Assembly: GCA_040753075.1 (NCBI GenBank)
Contig: JBFMHA010000042.1
Span: 1 to 30,392, forward strand
Reading direction: 5' to 3'
From: UBA6814 sp040753075
Lineage (GTDB): Bacteria; Desulfobacterota; Desulfovibrionia; Desulfovibrionales; Desulfovibrionaceae
Length of the DNA: 30,392 nucleotides
Shown here: positions 16,744 to 23,901 of the stretch, piece after piece
Position numbering within the stretch: the stretch's first letter is position 1
Layout: every line of letters starts with the position of its first letter
Translations under genes and position numbers: made by a program
The notes under the pieces: model-generated
What the model was told of the DNA's origin: nothing
The model's database searches: none
The model's input: the letters and a program-made list of their open reading frames with translations, nothing else

Positions 16744-18762
16744 ATGAATCTCCTGAAGAACTCCCTGGGCGCCAAGATTCTTATTCCCACCGCCTTCATC
16801 ACCCTGGCCACCTTCGCCGGCCTGTACCTGGGCAACTGGTACTGGCAGAGCAAGAACACCATGGAGCAGATCCACGACTCGGCCAAGACCGTGTCGGACA
16901 TCCTGTTCTCCGCGGTGGAGGAGCCCATGAGCGTCGGCGACAACGAGGGCACGGTCAACCAGCTCAACAAGGTCGCCGAGAAGTACAAGACCGTCCGGGT
17001 GTTCATCACCAACTTCAAGGGGAACGTCACCTACGCCACCAACACGGACGCCCTGCGCAAGGACTTCACCAGCCTGTACAATGACTCGGAGCTGGGCGCG
17101 CAGTTCAACCGGAGCCTCAAGACCGACCTCACCACCGGCCTTGAGCTCAACGTGGACGGCCGGCCGGTGTTCGCGGAGATCACCTCCATCCCCAACGAGA
17201 AGAGTTGCCACCACTGCCACGGGCCCAATCAGCCCATCCTGGGCAGCATGGTCCTCCTGCAGGACATCAGCCAGCAGCACGACAAGCTGGTCGCCTCGCT
17301 ACGCAACTCCGGCCTGGTCTCCCTGGCCGGGGCGGCGCTGCTCCTGACGCTGCTCCTCATCTTCCTGAGAAAGATGGTGATCAAGAAGATCGTGCAGATC
17401 GCCAAGGCCAGCGACCGGATCCGGGAGGGCGACTACGACGCCGACCTCCAGGTGGTGGGCAACGACGAGCTCGCGGCCCTGTCCAAGAACCTCAAGGCCA
17501 TGGTGAGCACGGTCCAGGACCAGCTGGAGTACAACCGCAGCATCCTGAAGGGGATCATCCTCCCCCTGTTCGTGGCCGACCAGCGCGAGACTCTGACCTA
17601 CATCAACGCCCCCATGCGCAACATCCTGGGCAAGACCGAGTCCGAGTGCCTGGGCGTGGCCGTGTCCAAGGTCTTCAACAGCAGGGACGGCCATGGCGGC
17701 TCCACCACGGCCCAGGTCATCGCCGAGGGCCGCAGCAAGAACGGCCGCCTGGAGTACACCCGGCACGACGGGGTCGCCTTCCCCCTGCACTACGAGATAT
17801 CGCCCCTCAAGGACACCAACGACAAGGTGGTGGGGGCCATCGGCATGATGATCGACCTGACCCAGGAGGAGCGCGACAAGGCCCGCATCCGGGCCCAGCG
17901 CGAGAACCTCCTGGAGGTGGCCAACCAGGTCACCGCAGTGTCCGGCATGCTCTCCACCGCGGCGGACGAGCTCACCTCCATGATGCGCGAACTGACCAAG
18001 GGCATGGACCAGACCGCGGACCAGACCGGCCAGGTGGCCACGGCCATGGAGGAGATGAACGCCACGGTGCTGGAGGTGGCCAGGAACGCCGGCCAGGCGG
18101 CCGAGGCCTCGGACAAGGCCAACAAGGTGGCCCAGGAGGGCGGCTCGGAAGTGGCCCGCACCGTGGAGGAGACCCGGGCCATGGCCCAGACCACCGAGAT
18201 CCTGGCCGGCACCCTGCAGAGCCTCTCGGAAAAGGCCGAGAACATCGGCAAGGTCATGGCGGTCATCAACGACATCGCGGACCAGACCAACCTGCTGGCC
18301 CTGAATGCGGCCATCGAGGCCGCCCGGGCCGGCGAGGCCGGCCGCGGGTTCGCGGTGGTGGCCGACGAGGTGCGCAAGCTGGCGGAGAAGACCATGGCCG
18401 CCACCAAGGAGGTGGAGACCGCCATCTCCGCCATCCAGGCCACCTCCGGCGAGGCCGTGTCCGAAATGAGCCGCACCCGGGAGCGGGTCAACCAGACCCG
18501 CACCATGGCCGAGACCGCGGGCAAGGTCCTGGGCGAGATCGTGTCCCAGTCCAACCGCATCGCGGACATGGTTCGCAACATCGCCACCGCGGCCGAGCAG
18601 CAGTCCTCCACCAGCGAGGAGATCAACACCAACGTAACCGGCATCAACGCCTTGTCCCAGCGCATATCCAAGAGCATCAGCGAGGCCAACGCCTCCATCC
18701 ACGAGGTGGCGGACATGGCCCAGCAACTCAGCAAGCTGGTGGAGAAGTTCAAAGAGGATTAG
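16744..18762 (+). CDS. Methyl-accepting chemotaxis protein with c-type heme-binding periplasmic sensor and PAS domain
   Basis: This 672-residue chemoreceptor has a first membrane helix (about 12-33), a periplasmic domain (about 34-190), a second helix (about 190-208), HAMP (about 209-262), PAS (about 265-380) and an MCP signalling domain (about 430-672). The hairpin tip contains DQTNLLALNAAIEAARAGE near 513-531. The periplasmic domain ends with SCHHCHGP: Cys155, Cys158 and His159 form a CxxCH heme c site close to the membrane. Heme-binding MCPs of this kind include DcrA of D. vulgaris and Geobacter homologues, thought to sense redox or oxygen. A second cofactor might sit in the PAS domain. 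The C-terminus (KFKED) lacks the CheR-tethering pentapeptide. No che genes lie nearby. Confidence 0.95.
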   Translation: MNLLKNSLGAKILIPTAFITLATFAGLYLGNWYWQSKNTMEQIHDSAKTVSDILFSAVEEPMSVGDNEGTVNQLNKVAEKYKTVRVFITNFKGNVTYATNTDALRKDFTSLYNDSELGAQFNRSLKTDLTTGLELNVDGRPVFAEITSIPNEKSCHHCHGPNQPILGSMVLLQDISQQHDKLVASLRNSGLVSLAGAALLLTLLLIFLRKMVIKKIVQIAKASDRIREGDYDADLQVVGNDELAALSKNLKAMVSTVQDQLEYNRSILKGIILPLFVADQRETLTYINAPMRNILGKTESECLGVAVSKVFNSRDGHGGSTTAQVIAEGRSKNGRLEYTRHDGVAFPLHYEISPLKDTNDKVVGAIGMMIDLTQEERDKARIRAQRENLLEVANQVTAVSGMLSTAADELTSMMRELTKGMDQTADQTGQVATAMEEMNATVLEVARNAGQAAEASDKANKVAQEGGSEVARTVEETRAMAQTTEILAGTLQSLSEKAENIGKVMAVINDIADQTNLLALNAAIEAARAGEAGRGFAVVADEVRKLAEKTMAATKEVETAISAIQATSGEAVSEMSRTRERVNQTRTMAETAGKVLGEIVSQSNRIADMVRNIATAAEQQSSTSEEINTNVTGINALSQRISKSISEANASIHEVADMAQQLSKLVEKFKED

Positions 18763-18790
18763 CCCTGGATTCGACCCCGCCATTCTGCTA

Positions 18791-18837
18791 GCATGGCGGC
18801 GCAGCCTGGTCTTTCCACCAAGGAGGCGCCGCCATGC
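18791..18837 (+). promoter_or_regulatory. RNA structure enclosing the PilZ gene start
   Basis: GCATGGCGGCGC (18791-18802) is perfectly complementary to GCGCCGCCATGC (18826-18837), and the second arm includes the start codon (18834-18836). Inside the loop CC-TGGT (18805-18810) can pair with ACCA-A-GG (18817-18823), which covers much of the Shine-Dalgarno AAGGAGG (18820-18826). The full translation start would be closed in this fold, suggesting translational control. It only forms if transcription begins upstream of 18791, for example from the MCP operon. Confidence 0.6.
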
Positions 18838-19184
18838 CTATTCCCGAGTCCGGCCCTGACGTCCAGGAGCGCCGCTCCCATCCCCGCATCACCCTCAAGG
18901 CCTTCGGCTTCAAACACGTCAGCACGTTCGTCCGTTCCGGCCGCCGCCACCAGGCCAACCTGGTGGACGTAAGCCCCGGCGGCGCCCGCCTGGCCCTGCT
19001 GGATGACCGCCCGCCCATCGCCGTCAACGACACACTGGTCGTGGACCTGGGCTTCGCCTGTTCCCACGAGGACCTGAGCGCCATCCCCGGCAAGGTGCGG
19101 TGGGCCGGGAACAGCGACTTCGGAGTCAGCTTCGACAAGGAGTTGAGCCTGGTGAGTTCGGATTTGCAACAGCTCCTTTCGTGA
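18834..19184 (+). CDS. PilZ domain protein, likely cyclic di-GMP receptor
   Basis: This is a 116-residue single-domain protein. It shows both c-di-GMP-binding motifs of PilZ: RxxxR at Arg14-Arg18 in ERRSHPR, and the D/NxSxxG motif at Asp45-Ser47-Gly50 (DVSPGGARL). The C-terminal part (KVRWAGNSDFGVSFDKEL) is typical of the end of the PilZ barrel. It has no membrane segment or partner domain, so it probably works as a small adaptor for motility or envelope functions. It lies 71 bases after the MCP gene. The start has a perfect AAGGAGG, but both this and the ATG seem to be in an RNA stem. Confidence 0.88.
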   Translation: MPIPESGPDVQERRSHPRITLKAFGFKHVSTFVRSGRRHQANLVDVSPGGARLALLDDRPPIAVNDTLVVDLGFACSHEDLSAIPGKVRWAGNSDFGVSFDKELSLVSSDLQQLLS

Positions 19185-19220
19185 AGTAGGCCTGGGGTTC
19201 GAAGTTTTTCCGCAATAATC

Positions 19221-19249
19221 TTGACGGCGCCCTCTTTTTAAGAAATAAT
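19221..19249 (+). promoter_or_regulatory. Probable promoter of perR
   Basis: TTGACG (19221-19226), 17-base spacer, AATAAT (19244-19249); five of six match at each element. The region is clearly AT-rich against its surroundings. AATAATC occurs at 19214-19220 and again at 19244-19250, and AAATAA at 19243-19248 and 19253-19258. These repeats may be part of a Fur/PerR-type operator, but no clean palindrome is seen. Confidence 0.65.
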
Positions 19250-19277
19250 CCTAAATAAGAATTGGTTTGGAAATTTT

Positions 19278-19745
19278 ATGCGTGAACTGACCAGAGAACA
19301 CCTGGATATCCTGCGCGAGGCCTGCAGGCAGGCCGGACTGCGCCTGACCCAGCAGAGGTTGTCCGTGTTCCAGGAGATCCTGGGCTCCGCCGACCACCCC
19401 ACGGCCGAGGTGGTCCACCGCCGACTGCGCCGGACCGCCCCGACCCTGTCCCTGGACACGGTGTACCGGACCCTCGCGCTCCTGGAGCGCAGCGGCCTGG
19501 CGCACCGGGTCCTGGACCCCGGCGGAGGGGACCGCTTCGATCCGGTGACCGACGGCCATGCCCACGTGGTCTGCCGGAGTTGCGGCAGGTTCGAGGACCT
19601 GCACGAGGTCGCGCCGGCGGGGGAGGGTATGCCCGAGGCGAAGCGCTGGGGGCGGCTGGAGCGCTGTCACGTGGTCTATCACGGCGTCTGCAACGCTTGT
19701 CTGGCGGGGGCGGAGCAGGCGGCGGAGTCCGGAGAGACGAACTGA
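19278..19745 (+). CDS. perR: Fur-family peroxide-responsive repressor PerR
   Basis: PerR is a metal-dependent repressor that is inactivated when peroxide oxidises its metal-site histidines. The 155-residue protein has an N-terminal winged helix (to about residue 85, with LRLTQQRLSVFQEIL and TVYRTLALLERSGL) and a C-terminal dimerisation domain. All five regulatory metal ligands of Bacillus PerR align: His40, Asp88 (RFD), His94, His96 (HAH) and Asp107. An aspartate at the 107 position favours PerR over Fur, and the structural zinc site is Cys99/Cys102 and Cys138/Cys141. The rubrerythrin gene follows. The start has only a weak ribosome binding site and a short leader. Confidence 0.88.
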   Translation: MRELTREHLDILREACRQAGLRLTQQRLSVFQEILGSADHPTAEVVHRRLRRTAPTLSLDTVYRTLALLERSGLAHRVLDPGGGDRFDPVTDGHAHVVCRSCGRFEDLHEVAPAGEGMPEAKRWGRLERCHVVYHGVCNACLAGAEQAAESGETN

Positions 19746-19760
19746 TTTCCCCGGGGCGGC

Positions 19761-19789
19761 TTGAACTCCCAGTGGAATGCATCTATATG
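19761..19789 (+). promoter_or_regulatory. Probable promoter of rubrerythrin gene
   Basis: TTGAAC (19761-19766), 17-base spacer, TATATG (19784-19789). This implies that rubrerythrin has its own start point with an untranslated leader of about 95 bases, in addition to any read-through from perR. Confidence 0.6.
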
Positions 19790-19890
19790 GCAGAGTGAAT
19801 CCCTTCGTCAGAGAAACAGAGTATCCGGTCCGAAGGGGCCGGCGGGCGGCGGGCCCAGGCCCGATGCGCCAACGAGCAAGGAGCGAGAGG

Positions 19891-20466
19891 ATGAGTTCCA
19901 TCAAAGGCAGCAAGACCGAGAAGCTGGTTCTGACCGCCTTCGCCGGCGAATCCCAGGCCCGCAACCGCTACACCTTCTTCGCCAGCGCGGCGCGCAAGGA
20001 GGGCTTCGTGCAGATCGCCGACGTCTTCCTGGAGACCGCGGACCAGGAGAAGGAGCACGCCAAGCGCATGTTCAAGTTCCTGGAGGGCGGCGAGGTGAGC
20101 GTCACCGCCGCGTTCCCGGCCGGGATCATCGCCCCCACCGCGGAGAACCTGCGGGCGGCCGCGGCCGGAGAGCGCCACGAGCACAGCGAGTTGTATCCCA
20201 TGATCGCCCAGACCGCGGCCGAGGAAGGCTTCGAGGCCGTGGCCGTCGCCTTCAGCAGCATAGCCAAGGCCGAGAAGTTCCACGAGGAGCGCTATCTGGC
20301 CTTCCTGGACCTCCTGGAAAAGAATCGGGTCTTCCGGCGCGAGGATCCGGTGTTCTGGCGCTGCCGCAACTGCGGCATGGTGCACCACGGGCCGGAGGCC
20401 CCCCAGATCTGCCCGGCCTGCGCCCACCCCCAGGCCCATTTCGAGATCCTGTGCAAGCCCTGGTAG
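19891..20466 (+). CDS. rbr: Rubrerythrin
   Basis: Rubrerythrin reduces hydrogen peroxide to water in the cytoplasm of anaerobes, with electrons reaching it from rubredoxin. The 191-residue protein has the same length as the D. vulgaris enzyme. The N-terminal four-helix diiron domain shows Glu20 (GESQARNRY), Glu53 with His56 (DQEKEH), Glu94/Glu97 (GERHEH) and an EKFHEERY helix near 128-135. The C-terminal rubredoxin domain has Cys158, Cys161, Cys174 and Cys177 (CRNCG...CPAC). AAGGAG (19878-19883) lies seven bases before the chosen ATG; a longer frame from 19777 exists but has no ribosome binding site. Its position next to perR supports peroxide control. Confidence 0.97.
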   Translation: MSSIKGSKTEKLVLTAFAGESQARNRYTFFASAARKEGFVQIADVFLETADQEKEHAKRMFKFLEGGEVSVTAAFPAGIIAPTAENLRAAAAGERHEHSELYPMIAQTAAEEGFEAVAVAFSSIAKAEKFHEERYLAFLDLLEKNRVFRREDPVFWRCRNCGMVHHGPEAPQICPACAHPQAHFEILCKPW

Positions 20467-20479
20467 CGCAGGGCCTGCG
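20467..20479 (+). other. Short palindrome between rbr and dfx
   Basis: CGCAGG-G-CCTGCG directly follows the rbr stop. It is a perfect palindrome around one base, too tight for a good RNA hairpin, so if it matters it is as a DNA site. Low certainty. Confidence 0.25.
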
Positions 20480-20499
20480 AGAAAACCAAGGAGACCGTC

Positions 20500-20880
20500 A
20501 TGACCAAGGAATTGGAAGTCTACAAGTGCGCGGCCTGCGGCAACATCGTCGAAGTCCTGCACAGCGGGGCCGGCGAACTGGTCTGTTGCGGCGAGCCCAT
20601 GAAGCTGTTCGTGGAGAACACCGTGGACGCGGCCAAGGAAAAGCACGTCCCGGTCATCGAGAAGACCGCCTCCGGCTACAAGGTCAAGGTCGGCGGCGTG
20701 GCCCATCCCATGGAGGAGAAACACTGGATCGAGTGGATCGAGCTCATCGCCGACGGCAAGGCCTACCGCCAGTTCCTCAAGCCGGGGCAGGCCCCGGAGG
20801 CCGAGTTCTGCATCTCCGCGGCCAAGGTTTCGGCCCGCGAGTACTGCAACCTCCACGGTCTGTGGAAGGCCGAGAAGTAG
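20500..20880 (+). CDS. dfx: Desulfoferrodoxin (2Fe superoxide reductase)
   Basis: Desulfoferrodoxin reduces superoxide to peroxide without producing oxygen. The 126-residue protein carries both iron centres. Centre I is a desulforedoxin-like FeS4 site with Cys10, Cys13, Cys29 and Cys30. Centre II, the active Fe(His)4Cys site, has His49, His69, His75, Cys116 and His119; the usual Glu47-Lys48 pair next to the site is present (EKHVP). Length and ligand spacing match the family. A good AAGGAG lies before the ATG, 33 bases after rbr. It produces the substrate removed by rubrerythrin and precedes rubredoxin, its probable electron donor. Confidence 0.97.
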   Translation: MTKELEVYKCAACGNIVEVLHSGAGELVCCGEPMKLFVENTVDAAKEKHVPVIEKTASGYKVKVGGVAHPMEEKHWIEWIELIADGKAYRQFLKPGQAPEAEFCISAAKVSAREYCNLHGLWKAEK

Positions 20881-20887
20881 TGTCGCG

Positions 20888-20917
20888 TTCACAAAAAACC
20901 TTCAGGATTTTTGTGAA
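20888..20917 (+). promoter_or_regulatory. AT-rich inverted repeat between dfx and rubredoxin gene
   Basis: TTCACAAAAA (20888-20897) and TTTTTGTGAA (20908-20917) form a perfect 10-bp inverted repeat with a 10-base spacer, starting eight bases after the dfx stop. It could be a regulator site (each arm contains a Rex-like TTCACAA or TTGTGAA, but in the reverse arrangement) or a weak hairpin. The following stretch to 20945 is also AT-rich and may contain a promoter for the rubredoxin gene. Confidence 0.5.
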
Positions 20918-21009
20918 AAAGTTGTTATTTTGAAATGTTAGATACGACACAAGAGTGCAGTTCGCCGCGGAGGCGACACGATCCACCCCAACCAGCACCG
21001 GAGAGCGCC

Positions 21010-21177
21010 ATGGCCAAGGACCGTTACGTCTGCAGCATCTGCGGCTACACCTACGACCCCGCCCAGGGCGATCCGGACGGCGGCGTCAAGCCCGGCACCG
21101 AGTTCAAGGATCTCCCCGACGACTGGACCTGTCCGGTCTGCGGCGCGTCCAAGGACCAGTTCGAGAAGGAAGGCTAG
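21010..21177 (+). CDS. rub: Rubredoxin
   Basis: Rubredoxin is a one-iron electron carrier that feeds Roo, rubrerythrin and desulfoferrodoxin. The 55-residue protein has two CxxCG iron-binding loops, VCSICGYTYDP and CPVCGASKD, separated by the GDPDGGVKPGTEFKDLPDDW core with the conserved aromatic residues. It starts at the ATG at 21010 after GGAGAG. A longer frame beginning at 20935 lacks a ribosome binding site and encodes an extension not found in rubredoxins. Roo follows 89 bases later, as in other Desulfovibrio. Confidence 0.97.
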   Translation: MAKDRYVCSICGYTYDPAQGDPDGGVKPGTEFKDLPDDWTCPVCGASKDQFEKEG

Positions 21178-21186
21178 CCTCCGGGT

Positions 21187-21219
21187 CGGCGCGGTCCTGG
21201 CGCTCCCAGGGCCGCGCCG
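21187..21219 (+). other. Strong hairpin between rubredoxin and roo
   Basis: CGGCGCGG-T-CCTGG (21187-21200) pairs with CCAGG-G-CCGCGCCG (21206-21219) through 14 pairs including one G-U, loop CGCTC. No U-tract follows. It is more likely an RNA stability or processing element than a full terminator. Confidence 0.6.
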
Positions 21220-21266
21220 CGTTGCGTCCGGATTCCCCGTGAACCGTCTGACCAGTTGAGGAAAAC

Positions 21267-22469
21267 ATGAGGCCCGTCGAGATCAAGAAGGACATCTACT
21301 GGGTGGGCGCCGTGGACTGGAGCACCATCGACTTCCACGGCTATTCCCTGGCCCGCAAGGGGACCACCTACAACGCCTATCTCGTGATGGACGAGAAGAT
21401 CACCCTGTTCGACACGGTGAAGGCGCCTTTTTGCGAGTACTTCCTGGAGACCATCGCCCAGGTGGCGGATCCCTCCCGCATCGACTACATCGTGGCCAAC
21501 CACCTGGAGCCCGACCATGCCGGCAGCCTGGCCCGGCTGGTGGACCTGGTCAAGCCCGAGAAGGTCATCGTCTCGCCCATGGGCCGGCGCTCCCTGGAGG
21601 CCCATTTCCATCCCCAGGGCTGGCCCATCGAGGAGGTGAAGACCGGCTCCGCCCTGTCCCTGGGCAGGCGCTCGGTCCGCTTCATCGAGACCCGCATGCT
21701 GCACTGGCCGGACAGCATGGCCTCCTACATCCCCGAGGACAGGCTGCTCATCACCAACGACGCCTTCGGCCAGAACCTGGCCACCTCCGAGCGATTCGCC
21801 GACGAGATCGACCGCACGCGGCTCAAGGCGGCCATGACCGCCTACTACGGCAACATCGTGCTGCCCTATTCCTCGGTGGTGCAGAAGACCCTGGCCGGGC
21901 TCCAGGAGATGAACCTGGACGTCGACATGCTGGCCCCGGACCACGGGCTCATCTTCCGGGGCGAGGCCGACGTGCGCTTCGCCATCGAGAGCTACCTGGA
22001 GTTCGCGGCCCAGAAGCCCCGGAACAAGGCCCTGGTGGTGTACGACACCATGTGGCGCTCCACCGAGAAGATGGCCTTCGCGGTGGTGGACGGACTCATG
22101 GACGAGGGCGTCTCGGCCCGGGCCATGCACCTGAAGTCCTTCCACCAGTCCGACGTGATGACCGAGCTCATGTACTGCGGCGCCCTGGCCGTGGGCTCGC
22201 CCACCCTGAACAACGGCATCCTGCCGGGCATCGCCGGGCTGCTCGCCTACATGAAGGGCCTGCGGCCCCAGAACAAGGTGGCGGCGGCCTTCGGCTCCTT
22301 CGGCTGGAGCGGCGAGTGCGTGAACATCCTCAAGGGGCTGCTCGCGGACATGAACTTCGAGTTGGTGGAGCCCCAGGTCAAGGTCAAGCACGTGCCGGAC
22401 AAGGACGCGCTGGCCCAGTGCCTGGAGCTCGGCCGCACCCTGGGCCGGGCCCTCAAGGCCAAGCTGTAG
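21267..22469 (+). CDS. roo: Rubredoxin:oxygen oxidoreductase (flavodiiron protein)
   Basis: Roo reduces oxygen to water (and can reduce NO) with electrons from rubredoxin in the cytoplasm. The 400-residue protein has an N-terminal metallo-beta-lactamase-like diiron domain with the ligand set His79-x-Glu81-x-Asp83-His84 (NHLEPDH), a histidine in MLHWPDSM near 147, an aspartate in ITNDAFGQ near 165 and a histidine in APDHGLIFRG near 226. A flavodoxin domain follows from about 252 (KALVVYDTMWRSTEKMA) to the end, with AFGSFGWSGE as an FMN loop. Length matches the D. gigas enzyme. It is directly behind rubredoxin, its donor, and ahead of cydAB. Confidence 0.97.
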   Translation: MRPVEIKKDIYWVGAVDWSTIDFHGYSLARKGTTYNAYLVMDEKITLFDTVKAPFCEYFLETIAQVADPSRIDYIVANHLEPDHAGSLARLVDLVKPEKVIVSPMGRRSLEAHFHPQGWPIEEVKTGSALSLGRRSVRFIETRMLHWPDSMASYIPEDRLLITNDAFGQNLATSERFADEIDRTRLKAAMTAYYGNIVLPYSSVVQKTLAGLQEMNLDVDMLAPDHGLIFRGEADVRFAIESYLEFAAQKPRNKALVVYDTMWRSTEKMAFAVVDGLMDEGVSARAMHLKSFHQSDVMTELMYCGALAVGSPTLNNGILPGIAGLLAYMKGLRPQNKVAAAFGSFGWSGECVNILKGLLADMNFELVEPQVKVKHVPDKDALAQCLELGRTLGRALKAKL

Positions 22470-22479
22470 ACGACGCGGG

Positions 22480-22509
22480 CGGCGCGGCCCGGGATTGCTG
22501 GCCGCGCCG
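22480..22509 (+). other. Hairpin between roo and cydA
   Basis: CGGCGCGGCC (22480-22489) pairs with GGCCGCGCCG (22500-22509), loop CGGGATTGCT, perfect over 10 bp. No U-tract follows. It may reduce, process or separate expression of roo and cydAB. Confidence 0.6.
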
Positions 22510-22548
22510 TCCCGACCGGCGTTTCGCACCTCATCCAAGGGGGTTGGC

Positions 22549-23850
22549 ATGGACGTGCTCTTCCTGTCCCGGCTCCAGTTCGCGGCCGCGACCATGTTCC
22601 ACTTCATCTTCGTGCCCCTGACCCTGGGCCTGTCGGTGCTGGTGGCCATCATGGAGACCCGCTGGGTCCGGACCGGCGACGAGACCTACAAGCGCATGGC
22701 CAAGTTCTGGGGCAAGCTCTTCCTCCTCAACTTCGCCCTGGGGGTGGTCACGGGCATCACCCTGGAGTTCCAGTTCGGCACCAACTGGTCGCGCTACAGC
22801 GCCTACGTGGGCGACATCTTCGGGTCGCTGCTGGCCATCGAGGCCACCGCGGCCTTCTTCCTGGAGTCCACCTTCATCGCGGTCTGGGTCTTCGGCTGGG
22901 AGCGGCTCTCGCCCCGGCTGCACGCCGCCTGCATCTGGCTGGTGGCCGGCGCCTCAAACCTCTCGGCCATCTGGATCCTGCTGGCCAACGGCTGGATGCA
23001 GAACCCGGTGGGCTACGAGATCCGCGGCGGCCGGGCCGAACTGACCGACTTCCTGGCGGTGGTCACCAACCCCTTCGGCTGGCAGCAGTTCGTCCACACC
23101 GTGTCCGCGGCCTTCGTGCTCACCGGGTTCTTCGTCATGGGCGTCTCGGCCTGGCACCTGCTGCGGGACTCCCAGCCCCGCTTTTTCTCCAGATCCTTCG
23201 GCATGGGAGCCGTCGCCGCCCTTCTCGCCTCCCTGGTGGTGGTGGGCCAGGGCCACCTGCACGGCAACGAGGTGGCCCGGATCCAGCCCGCCAAGCTGGC
23301 GGCCATGGAGTCCCACTGGACCACCCGGACCAACGCGCCCATGCACCTCCTGGTCATCCCGGACGAGGCCAACGAGGGCAATGCGGTGGAGCTGTTCGAG
23401 ATTCCCAGCCTCCTTTCCTTCCTGGCCTACAACGACCCGTCGGCCGAGGTGAAGGGGCTCAAGGATTGGCCAGAGGAGGAGCGCCCGCCCGTGGCCATCA
23501 CCTTCTGGTCCTTCCGGATCATGGTGGGCCTGGGGACCATCTTCATCCCCCTGGCCGGCCTGGCCCTCCTCTACCGGAAGCGGCTCGAGCAGGCCCCGGA
23601 CCTGCTGCTGCGGGCCCTGGTCTGGGCCATCCCCCTGCCGTACCTGGCCATCCAGGCGGGCTGGGTGGTGGCCGAGGTGGGCCGCCAGCCCTGGATCGTG
23701 TACGGGGTCATGAAGACCAGGGACGCGGTCTCGCCTGTGGCCGTCTCCCAGGTGGCGACCAGCCTCGTGGCCCTGGTCCTGATCTACCTGCTGCTCGGGG
23801 CCCTGAACATCTTCCTGATGTTCAGGTTCGCCCGCAAGGGGCCGCACTAG
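22549..23850 (+). CDS. cydA: Cytochrome bd quinol oxidase subunit I
   Basis: CydA binds quinol and the hemes b558, b595 and d of a membrane oxygen reductase with very high oxygen affinity. The chosen ATG at 22549 follows AAGGGGG and gives 433 residues, at the short end of the family. His18 is the probable heme ligand of the N-terminal helix. WGKLFLLNFALGVVTGITLEFQFG, LAIEATAAFFLES, a helix with FVHTVSAAF (heme histidine), RIMVGLG (heme methionine) and GRQPWIVYG are recognisable. The quinol loop is of the short type. A frame extends upstream to 22495 but lacks a ribosome binding site and would overlap the hairpin. cydB follows. Confidence 0.96.
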   Translation: MDVLFLSRLQFAAATMFHFIFVPLTLGLSVLVAIMETRWVRTGDETYKRMAKFWGKLFLLNFALGVVTGITLEFQFGTNWSRYSAYVGDIFGSLLAIEATAAFFLESTFIAVWVFGWERLSPRLHAACIWLVAGASNLSAIWILLANGWMQNPVGYEIRGGRAELTDFLAVVTNPFGWQQFVHTVSAAFVLTGFFVMGVSAWHLLRDSQPRFFSRSFGMGAVAALLASLVVVGQGHLHGNEVARIQPAKLAAMESHWTTRTNAPMHLLVIPDEANEGNAVELFEIPSLLSFLAYNDPSAEVKGLKDWPEEERPPVAITFWSFRIMVGLGTIFIPLAGLALLYRKRLEQAPDLLLRALVWAIPLPYLAIQAGWVVAEVGRQPWIVYGVMKTRDAVSPVAVSQVATSLVALVLIYLLLGALNIFLMFRFARKGPH

Positions 23851-23901
23851 AAGGAACGTCCCCGAACCGAACCAACCCGACAAGCACATGAGGTGACAGC
23901 C

